NCBI GenBank assembly: GCA_015179045.1
Contig: WHUZ01000004.1
Coordinates: 1,922,001 to 1,986,000, forward strand
Length of the DNA: 64,000 bases
Direction of reading: 5' to 3'
Source of the DNA: Kalaharituber pfeilii
Taxonomy: Eukaryota; Ascomycota; Pezizomycetes; Pezizales; Pezizaceae
The notes beneath the pieces are model-generated. The model saw nothing but the letters and a program-made list of their open reading frames with translations. It did no database searches and was not told the origin of the DNA. Each line of letters begins with the position of its first letter. Positions within the stretch are counted from its first letter, which is position 1. Made by a program: the position numbers and the translations under genes. This document shows positions 10,850 to 19,183 of this stretch, piece by piece.

Positions 10850-11740
10850 CCGGGCGGTTCTATGCAAGCGAACTATGTGCAACCACGAGAACAATACATA
10901 TATAGGCAGACTGCAGTGTAGGAAAAGGCAGTCATGAAGCAACCGCGTGGTGTGGAGTAGCTTAGTCAGCCACTAAGCGGTAGTCTGGTTCGAGACTGAG
11001 GAAAAGGTGCAAAACGACATTTGCCAGATCATTCCATCCGTACATTCATCGTCCACCTGGTGAACCGGAGTACCATTATGATTGCCCAAATAGTCGTTAC
11101 AAATTCGAGTATAATCAATCTGCCATGAAGGATGGATATTGCATTACAGGATTAGGCATTATGCTTCGTCTCCGTGCCTTTTTTTTCCTTTTTTTTCTCT
11201 TTTTCTTTATTTCACGTAACCCCGCTTGCAGCTGTTCGCCATGGCAGGGCATCTCCGTGCTTGCTTCATTGATCTACTCGTAGATCCAACTACATTCATC
11301 ACGGGCACGAGAACAATTCATCACATTCATCTTACGGGCTTCCTCGAATTCGATCAATTTCTGGAGCCGGCTGAATGCAGCCGGCATAGTAGCACCCGGT
11401 CCTCCCCCCGCAACGATTCTTGCGAGGGTGGATTATAATGAAAGATTCTTCTCAGCGGGACAAAAGGATAACATCGCGCGGCTTCTGAGAGAAGCAACAG
11501 AAGCTGGGGAGTTTAGAACCCAACTAGGGTTCGAGCCAACCCTCTTCTTGGTGAGGTCTGTTTTATGCTGTTTATTCCAACGTTAGAAGTGAAGTTAATG
11601 ATGACATATAGAGCAAGTTCTCACGCTTCCACGTGGTGCCCTCGGTTACAGATGTATGTAGCTGATGGGCACCACATAACGGTGGAGTGCCATGGCGGGG
11701 GAAGGCGGCGGCTTACAGTGCATTTATACTTCATGCCAGA
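10850..11740. repeat. Duplicated retroelement block, copy A
   Basis: This aligns in order with 15480-15652 plus 16325-17100. Shared landmarks are gttctatgcaagcgaact, the agcgacatttgccagatcat-type stretch, ggagtaccattatgattgcc, gtgaagttaatgatgacata and atgtagctgat. Each copy carries different later insertions: a mini-SINE here, a LINE piece in the other. It forms the middle of the old tandem duplication. Confidence 0.6.
11178..11251 (-). mobile_element. Mini-SINE copy 4, 9-bp target duplication
   Basis: tctccgtgc is duplicated at 11169-11177 and 11252-11260. The minus-strand body of about 45 bp (CCTGCCATGGCGAACAGCTG, then CAAGCGGGGTTACGTGAAA) is followed by an A/G-rich tail. Copy B of the surrounding block lacks it, so it inserted after the duplication. 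Confidence 0.65.
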
Positions 11741-11939
11741 TAGAAAGCGTATCGACAGAGACTCGAGGGTTGACTACACCACAGTGAAGACCTCTCTTAA
11801 AAACCTTCTCGCCGACTATACATTCTCTGGCATAGGACTATGGCAGGCAGGAGAAGAACATCCCTTTACATGGGGACGGGAGCCACAGTCAATGACGCAG
11901 AACCGGTAACAATGGCAAAGGCTCCAGAGACTGGGGACG

Positions 11940-12560
11940 GGGAGATGCTCATAATATCAACTCCAGAGTGGTCAGCAGCAGACTACAGAAGATCGGGGAG
12001 GGAAAGCCGACACGAGACAGACCCGCCTGCATGGTCAGGAGAGTCTGGGAGGGCAGGACGGTGAGAGGGGAGCTGGACGTGGCAGTAATGTGGGTCGAAG
12101 AGCACAAGGGCATAAAAGGAAATGAGGAGGCAGACAAGGTGGCGAGGGTCGGCACATTTCTGAAGTACCAGGACGAGATGGTCACAAAAGCAGGCATGCG
12201 CCAACAGGCAAAGGCACAGCGCGCGGAAGAAAGGAACAGGCTGGGATTGAGCTATAGATCGCTACAAAGGATGGGGCATGGAGTACGTTGCTGGCTGGAC
12301 TGTTGAGGGGCAAAGGGTTTCGAGCGTGGGGCTATAAGTTAGGAAAGACAGATGGGCCAGAATGCAGATGGTGCGGGTGACGAGGCGGCCCGCATATGGG
12401 AGAGGTGCCGGGAGTGGAGAAGGAAATGGCCAGGGGGACTGGAGGTATTACGCCGACCACCGGAAACGGGCGAAGGAGAAGGAGATCCGGTGGTGGGGCT
12501 CATGAGGTTAGGAGCTGTTGCTGGTTTACGCTGTGGTGACGACGACGGAATGGGTAAAGA
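11940..12560 (+). pseudogene. LINE fragment: RNase H end and CCHC knuckle
   Basis: A plus frame (11968-12306) reads ...VMWVEEHKGIKGNEEADKVA..., the RNase H signature (HxGxxGNExAD) of fungal non-LTR retrotransposons of the Tad1/I type. After a stop, a nearby frame gives a GPECRWCG-type zinc knuckle, the usual next element. The reverse transcriptase is absent and frames shift, so this is a dead fragment. It has no clear partner in the second duplicated unit. Confidence 0.65.
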
Positions 12561-12748
12561 CAAGCTTGGCATTGATAGCACGTGGAGATAGAAGCAGTAC
12601 TTGAGGCATTCATGGCATATCTAGTCTTTCTGTACTGTAGCATGTACAATTAAGAACCTTCTCACGCACTCGCACCCACGCACTCGCATTCGCATTTGGT
12701 CGTACGTTCGTTCCGCCAGTTCTCACCGCTCCGGTCCATCGAAAGGCC

Positions 12749-12750
<2 letters not shown>

Positions 12751-12781
<31 letters not shown>

Positions 12782-12828
12782 TTCACGTAACCCCGCTTGC
12801 AGCTGTTCGCCATGACAGGGTCAGCCGA
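12751..12828 (-). mobile_element. Mini-SINE copy 5, exact 13-bp target duplication
   Basis: atcgaaaggccgt is duplicated exactly at 12738-12750 and 12829-12841. The minus-strand body of about 47 bp (CCTGTCATGGCGAACAGCTG, then CAAGCGGGGTTACGTGAAA) has a tail of about 29 A. It is nearly identical to the 11178 copy, so both were retroposed in this short form. Confidence 0.75.
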
Positions 12829-12945
12829 ATCGAAAGGCCGTAGTGGATACCATCTGTCTATCTTACTTACAACGCAACTTCAGGTCATATTATTTTCTGC
12901 TTACTTTTATCTTTTATATCCTTATCCCCTATGTACTTACTTCGC

Positions 12946-12998
12946 CATAGCCCGTAGGGCGGCATGCGAGTAATGATGTAAAAAAGAAGAAAAAAACT
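12946..12998 (+). mobile_element. Second poly(A) retroposon family, copy 3
   Basis: The sequence runs CGCCATAGCCCGTAGGG, CGGCATGCGAGTAATGATGT and then an A-rich tail. It is about 90% like the copies at 6393 and 8754 by eye. No target duplication is clear. Confidence 0.4.
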
Positions 12999-13050
12999 AT
13001 ATATTCTGTGCATTTATTATTGCAGTAGCTAATCAGCAAACATCCTACTA

Positions 13051-13955
13051 GTATCAGACCTCACATAACACACATCGTTGTTGAATTACCCCTCACAAAC
13101 CTGGAGAGACAGAAATTGACTGTTGAGGAAAAGGCGCGGCCGGGTGGGCATGGAAACATCTTTCACGAAACAATGCATAGTGGACATTTGAAAACCTCTT
13201 CCTCATCTTCAAGCACCCAGAGATATAGAAATCCAGGGGAAGCAAATAACTTACTAGTCGTCTTAACTAAACAATGGCAGATAGGATAGGGATCCCACAT
13301 TCTGAGGAAAATTTTACCTTGAGAAAGTGTGAGAAAGTGTCAGATGGTGCCGTCTTGAAGAAAAAAAAAAAAAAAATTGTGATGTCTCATGATCATGATA
13401 CTTATTGATTTGGGCACAGTACTGACAGCAGATAAACCTTACAGTCCTGAATGTAAGTGAGGTCAGAAGGACAGTAAGGATCCTATAAGCATGAATGTTA
13501 GAACGGCTATCCTGGACATGTCTGGGCAGAAGGAGGCCCGGCAAGGTGAGAGCAATGGCCTCATATTCAACGCACACACATAGCCTGAGTGCACCCACGG
13601 TACCAAATCTGGTTTTCTATAAGAACAGACCTGAAATATGCCCATCACGTGCAGCTATCAAGAGAAACGCACCTCTTCAAATAGCAGTAAGCAGCCGTTC
13701 TGGTAAGACGGTTGACTCTACTACATCTGTTAGTTGCACTCCACAATCCGAGGTAAAGAACGCTCACTTTCCTCTGAACATGCCACCAGAAGCTGACAAT
13801 GCCCTGTGACAGTCTTAGGTATCTTCGCCCACTTATGGAACCTGGCCTCGAAATGGTACCTCAAGAGTTCCAGTAATGATTAGCTCAGGCACCATGAAAG
13901 AAACAAGAGGCGAGGTAGCATCGGTGGTGCAGATATCCCGTAAGCATTTTAGATA
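13051..13955 (+). pseudogene. Decayed duplicate of the gene at 19.2-21.3 kb
   Basis: It aligns to 19391-20372. Differences include a deletion of roughly 85-90 bp near 13253, an inserted patch with a poly(A) run at 13361-13375, an in-frame TGA at about 13454 and a deletion of about 21 bp near 13545. Homology ends at about 13955. At about 13612 this copy reads ggttttctataag, while the long copy has one extra T. Here the frame LVFYKNRPEICPSRAAIKR is unbroken. The pseudogene thus preserves the ancestral frame at the very place where the long copy is shifted. Confidence 0.7.
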
Positions 13956-14817
13956 GACTACCCAATACCTACTCCGTATCAATACCTATACCCATAAGCT
14001 ACTCAGGATATGTTTTCCTATGTGTAAAGTTATATTCTAGAGCATTCTGAACATGCCTCATATTTTTAGGAATATATACAGACTGAATACCAAAATTCAC
14101 TTTCAGTAGTGAAAATATACCTATGGATATTAGCTCACCACTTGTTCCACATGTACCCACTTCTCATGAAACATTCCAGATCCCTCGAATACATACTATA
14201 GAAGGTATATGCACTTGCTCAAGGACTTTAATAGCTATCTTGCCATTTTATACCAGTATAGGGTTCAGATGCATGATTTGGCAGCTACCATAATAAAGTA
14301 TCATTCAAAATTTACAATTGGCTAACTGAGGTGTGAAAGTTACTTTCCTATACCTCTCCAAGCTGTATGTGCAATTTGGTCATCTTTTATGAAGATTTGG
14401 GCTTACAGGAGGCTGTTGTTGCAATTCCGGAAGTGTGCCGGATCCTGGTCAGTGACGTTATTATCATTATATTGATACTATGGAACGTTCGGCTGAACTT
14501 TGCTTCAAGGGCCCTAAAACAAAAGCAAAGGACATTTCCATCATAAACGTTCGAGTCTGTGCTTGATCATAAGACGTTTCTATGATTTTTACATCAATGC
14601 AATGGCAAGCAAAAACTTTATGTCATGAGTATCTGACTGCAAATGTAACGATGATGATGCAAACTGTTTTCCTGGGATGCTCAAGGTTTCTCCTCCTTGC
14701 GCGCCCATTTCTTTTTATCATACTCAGAATCTGCTTAAGTTATGACATTCTTATAGTCGTTGCAATGTGGTACAACTATCTATTGTTCTCCTACAATATC
14801 TGTCATTATCAGCAGTC
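13956..14817. other. No supported gene between the two duplicated units
   Basis: AT-rich DNA with scattered stops. The plus frame at 14582-14824 is hydrophobic but has no family features. I see nothing further. Confidence 0.4.
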
Positions 14818-15300
14818 ATCCTGAAATCCATGATGCTCCTGTAGATGAAGATTTAGACAGGCACAGACTCTCTCAACTCACCATTCCTGATGTAGCTTTA
14901 CGAATCTTACTACCTATAACACCTTTTTTTTTTTTTTTTTTTTTTTAATGTTTTCACGTAACCCCGCATACAGGTTACCAAACCTATGGCAGGGAGCTTC
15001 CATAACACCTTGTTTATTTATATCAGTGTGAAGCTTGTTCCTACTTGGGAATATCGCGTAGCGCGTGAGATGTTGACCTATAGTTGGCAAGATATATCCC
15101 AAATCCATTGTGTTTCTGTTAGGCATCTTTTGGTAATGCCCTCGTGAACATGCCGGCCACCATTTCGCCTGTTTGGAGAGCGCTCTATAGTGATCATTTC
15201 TTCTATCTCTTTCTCAGATATACCGTTGCCTGATATATTGACGAGCTCTTGTAGTAGTTACGCAGTTAGACGCTAATCCATTAGCATTTTCAACTTACCT
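14818..15300 (-). mobile_element. Ty1/copia RNase H fragment, copy B
   Basis: Counterpart of 8823-9240, including the RARQYIRQ and EEMITIERSPN segments and the MVAGMFTRALPKDA stretch after a frameshift. An in-frame stop follows RQRYI. A mini-SINE interrupts it at 14926-15001. It is clearly defunct. Confidence 0.55.
14926..15001 (-). mobile_element. Mini-SINE copy 6, 10-bp target duplication
   Basis: ataacacctt lies at 14916-14925 and 15002-15011. The body on the minus strand is CCTGCCATAGGTTTGGTAAC, then CTGTATGCGGGGTTACGTGA and an A-rich tail. The hairpin AGGTT-TGG-TAACCT replaces AGGCT/AGCCT of other copies by paired changes. The insertion splits copia copy B, while copy A is unsplit at the same place. 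Confidence 0.7.
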
Positions 15301-15652
15301 CCATACAGTTTTAATCTGGTTGCATAACCTTCAGCCTACTGGTGGGCACGAGAATACCAGCCTACTTGTTTAGAATACCAGATCTACGAGACTAGTGTTC
15401 TCGTGCCTAGACCCCCCCGGCACGTTTAATTCATGAACTCGAGAAAGTAGCTGCTCAGGTCCCATTGGTCTTGGTTATCAAAATATCATGCGCATGTTCT
15501 GGCAGCCATCTGGGAGGTTCTATGCAAGCGAACTGTGTGCAACCACGAGAGCATTATGTAGACAGACTACAGTGCAGGAAAAGGTACAAAGCGACATTTG
15601 CCAGATCATTTCATCCGTAAATTCATCGACTATCTGGTGAACCGGAGCACCA

Positions 15653-16325
15653 TTTTTTTTTTAAAGCCTATGGCAGGGACCCAAATACCTGGTCAGGTTA
15701 GGAATCTTTTGTCCCTCCTCTTGGACCTCTCCAATCCCCTGCACTCGAACCAAAAGCGCAATTCCTCTCCACAGGCGCAACATGCCTCCTCTCCCTGGAT
15801 CTTCTTCCTCCACATGCCACCACCTTTCCCAGTCCGCAGCCAGGTGTAATTGGTAAGTGCCCTCCTGCCCCACTTTACGAACTTACCCCTGCCGAAGCCA
15901 CTTTGCTCTCTCTCCTCCTGCCTCTTCTTGACTAACTCCTGGGCAGGCCACCTTCTGTAGCCTGCCCATCATACCTCATTGTTCCAGCTCCTTCCTAGCT
16001 GCCCTTGGCTTCAATGACCTGCAGCTCTGTCCCAAGTGGTTGTACTTGCCGCCCCAGGATATTCTCTCCTCCTCATCTACTTCGAATGTACTAGCAATCC
16101 TACCAGCCACTGACTCAAAGCCATCACCTTTCTCCGTGGCTCGCGTTAGACTGAAGTTCCTCCAATCCCTCCCTTTCTCACCTTCTCTATCTGGGTCTCA
16201 GAGTTCGACCCTTCGGAACCTTTCAGGCCACAGGTCCTGCCCTGCCATGGCGAACAGATGCAAGCGGGGTTGCGGGGTTACGTGAAATAAAAAAAAAAAG
16301 GCCACAGGTCCCCCACCTCTGTGTG
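15653..16325 (-). mobile_element. 5'-truncated LINE 3' end with poly(A) tail
   Basis: The insertion point is marked by ccggagYaccatt on both sides (just before 15653 and just after 16325), against the uninterrupted site in copy A at about 11070. On the minus strand the last coding part reads ALTNYTWLRTGKGG, then GEEACCACGEELRFWFEC. This fits the cysteine knuckle that follows RNase H in fungal LINEs. The element ends GGGTCCCTGCCATAGGCTTT plus about 10 A. Its final ~12 bases are the same CCTGCCATAGGC block found in the mini-SINEs, suggesting that this LINE type supplies their machinery. Confidence 0.55.
16238..16298 (+). mobile_element. Mini-SINE copy 7 nested in LINE, 13-bp target duplication
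   Basis: aggccacaggtcc is exactly duplicated at 16225-16237 and 16299-16311. The 61-bp insert is CCCTGCCATGGCGAACAGATG, a short CAAGCGGGGTTGCGGGG stretch, GTTACGTGAAAT and an A tail. It is opposite in orientation to the host LINE, which proves independent insertion. Confidence 0.75.
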
Positions 16326-17100
16326 GACCGGAGTACCATTATGATTGCCTAAGCAGCGGATACCGATTCGAGTATAAACAATCTGTCATGAAACATGGAT
16401 ATTGCATTACCGGATCAGGAAATGCCTCATCTAGGTTCACTTCTGTCCTTGCTTTGTTTATTTACTCGCAGGCCCAAGTAATCATCTCATTCATCGAAGT
16501 TGGCTTCCTCAAGCTCCATCATTTTCTGGAGCCGATTCAATCCAGAAAACAGTGACCGCACGAGAGCTGAACCGGCCTCTGCACCAGCCCCCCACCAGCC
16601 CCTACAGCTCCACCCGGAACAATTCGTGGCCGGGTCAGAATAAATTATTCTGGTGATCTTAACTGGATGCTAGTCCCCGAGGACAAGGGATATATTGAAA
16701 GACTCCTACACCTTGCTACAGGAGGGGAGGCTTAGAGCCCTATTAGGGTTCAAGCCAACCCTCCTTCTGGTCAGGTCTGTTTATGCTGTTTATTCCAACC
16801 TTAACGGTGAAGTTAATGATGACATATAGAGCAAAGAGCCACGGTAGGAAGGAAAGGAGGTTTGGGTGCTTGGCAGCGGAACGGTGGTGGAAGCTATAGG
16901 AATTACTGAGAAGAGAAAGAGAACAGTAAGGAAAGAAGGATAAAAGAGAGGGGATCTCCTGTACTTAGCACCTCACCCCACTCTCAATACAAGAATACGC
17001 AGACAGTATAACGTGGAACCGGCGTGTGCAGCTATATGTAGCTGATAAACACTACTTTACGGTGGAATGCTATGGAGCTTAGGGCCGGGTACGAACGATT

Positions 17101-17550
17101 TATTTATGTGTGGGACTAGACAGTGCCAATATCAACAAATACCACAAGTGCAGATATTACAGTTTAAGTATTTTCGTGCTGCGTGTTGTGCTCCTCTCTC
17201 CCTCGTTTTCCTCATCCCATTCCTCTTTTCTCTCTGATGCTGCCAAGCATTGTTGCCTCTGCGATTTTGCCTTAGCCACATATCCCTCTCGTCAACCTTT
17301 TGGTCCTCTTTATTCGTCATCATCTTCTACACTCCTACGACTATCATTCACAGCTAAAAGAGGCCATTGTGGCTCTTCAGTTGCCTCAGAGAACTAAGTT
17401 GGAGCCTAGAGATAAGATAATACACTTTGTGTATGATGATTATAAGCGAGGATGCTACGCATTTATGACATGTCAGAGCCTAGAGAATGGTAGGCCTTCC
17501 CGCAGCCGGTGCCGTGGACTCCGTTTACGGCGGGGGAAGCTTTAGTAGTA
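17101..17550 (+). other. Unidentified coding-like stretch
   Basis: The plus frame 17300-17545 contains a protein-like segment (YDYHSQLKEAIVALQLP, then KIIHFVYDDYKRGCYAFM) with hydrophobic/charged patterning. It lacks a clear start or splice link and belongs to no family I recognise. It may be a transposon or gene fragment. Confidence 0.2.
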
Positions 17551-17565
17551 CTTAAGCCCATCCCC

Positions 17566-17574
17566 TTGAGTAAT

Positions 17575-17603
<29 letters not shown>
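17566..17603 (+). mobile_element. Minimal retroposon: 16-bp body plus poly(A)
   Basis: aagcccatcccc is exactly duplicated at 17554-17565 and 17604-17615. Between them lies only ttgagtaatgttattt followed by about 22 A. The 16-base body matches the 3' end of the GAGTAATGAT family (6393, 8754, 12946). It is the signature of severely 5'-truncated target-primed reverse transcription. Confidence 0.7.
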
Positions 17604-17606
<3 letters not shown>

Positions 17607-17619
17607 CCCATCCCCAAAG

Positions 17620-18761
17620 CTTGCAACATGTTGAATGCCGGCTACGCCTAAGCCTCTTCAGCTGTTGCTCGCTCTCCTTTGCTCCACGAGATCGGGAGTT
17701 GGAGGATGCAGACATGGATGGTACAAGTGAATTCATACAAAAACGACCACAGGCGGACGGTCCGGAATGCTAAAAAAAAAAAAACGGTATACATAGAGCA
17801 TGAGTGGCAGCCCGAGGCATCATGCCCTGATACTCAGCTCTTGAATCTCTTTATCTAGAACCTAAATTATTGCATGAAGACCCTAGGACACTATGAAAGG
17901 CCGAGACCTGCTTAGTCGTATCCAAGGCTGGAGAGTGGAAATATCAACTTGAGACTACGACATGAAGACTCTTGACTCCTCTCATTCTTTTAGCCACATA
18001 ACAACCCTCTGTCCGCTCTTTTGACAGTTGAACTCCCACAAATCGTCAAGTAGCATACAGTAACGTAACAACTATTTCAAAACAAGGAAATGAGGCTTCG
18101 GCCGGTAAAATGCCGAGAAATCTTGGATTTACCGAGAGAACGAGGCTTTTACGCCGGTACGGGCAGTGCTGTAAGTAGCACATGGGTAACACAACAACTC
18201 TTATACAAGAATTGTGCTAATCATATAGATTAGTTATCTTTTTATGTCATTCACTCCTATTCCGAACTTGCTGATTTGCTTTGCAATAATAGCCGTGCGT
18301 ATATTGCTGGGGGAAGGATTGTGCGTACGACAAGGCTGTGCATATAGACCTGGGGGAAGGACTATGCGTACAGCCAGGTAGATTAGATAGGAGGCAGGAA
18401 TGCATGGATATAGACAAAAGATGGATTGGATAGCATGGAGGAATCAGTTTCTGCTTAGGCCTCGGCGTCTATACATTTTGTTCACCTGGTGTATGTCGTG
18501 TTGTGGTGAATTACAGCGCCAAGAAAGCTCAGGGATTAAAGAAAGACGTAGAAAATGTTTGAGCATCTGAGATCAATGTGCAAAACTAAAGAGGCGTTGA
18601 ATGGTCTATAGATACGTTGGGAACATTTCATTGAGTCAATTTGGGAGTTGCTAATACTCAAGATGTGAGATGAGACCTTTGAACAAAATTTCTTTAAAGC
18701 AGAGGAGTCAATGAGGAACGACTCTGGGAGTGGAATGGGAATATAGAAATGCAGAACTCGA
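17620..18761. other. No supported gene
   Basis: Intergenic-looking DNA with imperfect direct repeats (ctgggggaaggaYt at about 18307 and 18350, each followed by gtgcgtac/atgcgtac). No conserved frame is seen. A short A run occurs at 17772-17783. Confidence 0.4.
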
Positions 18762-19112
18762 ATGGAGCTAGAGGAAGTGGCGCAGGTGCTTGTCACGGGG
18801 TGTGTCACGGGGGCATGTAAGTTACGAAGGGGTACGGCGTCACGGTCTACCCAGGTTGGAAGGGAACGAAAGGGAAAGTGTGTTGAGACTGGGGCGGGGT
18901 GGATGTTCTCTTTTCTTTCTCTCTTTCCCTCTCTCTCTCTAGCATCAAGAACATACGAGATAGACCTCTCTCTTTATCACGACTTACTCGAGGGTGAGTC
19001 GTATTCTCTCGTGATAGTGCCATTCAAGAAAGCGGCGAAAAGGTCACTTCATTCGAGCATTGTTACGGGGATACAATCCACATGGTTTGAGATCCCTAAG
19101 AACAATGGTTAA
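18762..19112 (+). CDS. Unidentified small ORF or exon
   Basis: A 116-codon plus frame. Its second half reads SRTYEIDLSLYHDLLEGES, then YSLVIVPFKKAAKRSLHSS, and looks protein-like. It is preceded by a strong polypyrimidine tract and ctctctag at about 18941, so the C-terminal part may be an exon spliced to something upstream (a gtaagt donor lies near 18817). I do not recognise the family. It could be an exon of the following gene, but the phases I tried do not join. Confidence 0.25.
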   Translation: MELEEVAQVLVTGCVTGACKLRRGTASRSTQVGRERKGKCVETGAGWMFSFLSLFPSLSLASRTYEIDLSLYHDLLEGESYSLVIVPFKKAAKRSLHSSIVTGIQSTWFEIPKNNG

Positions 19113-19183
19113 CCATAGTGACATTAGCTGAGTAATCGATCGCAAAACAGGACGACAAAAACTCGCATCACAGTCATATTAGT

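Larger units (their letters stand above)
15480..17100. repeat. Duplicated retroelement block, copy B (with nested insertions)
   Basis: Partner of 10850-11740. It is interrupted at 15653-16325 by a LINE 3' fragment, which itself carries a nested mini-SINE. Another non-homologous stretch sits near 16830-17000. No intact gene is present. Beyond about 17100 similarity to copy A fades. Confidence 0.55.

Noticed and set aside
11520..11545. tRNA B-box-like gggttcgagcc
   Set aside because: Part of the duplicated retro block (partner at 16740). No A box at the right distance and no cloverleaf.
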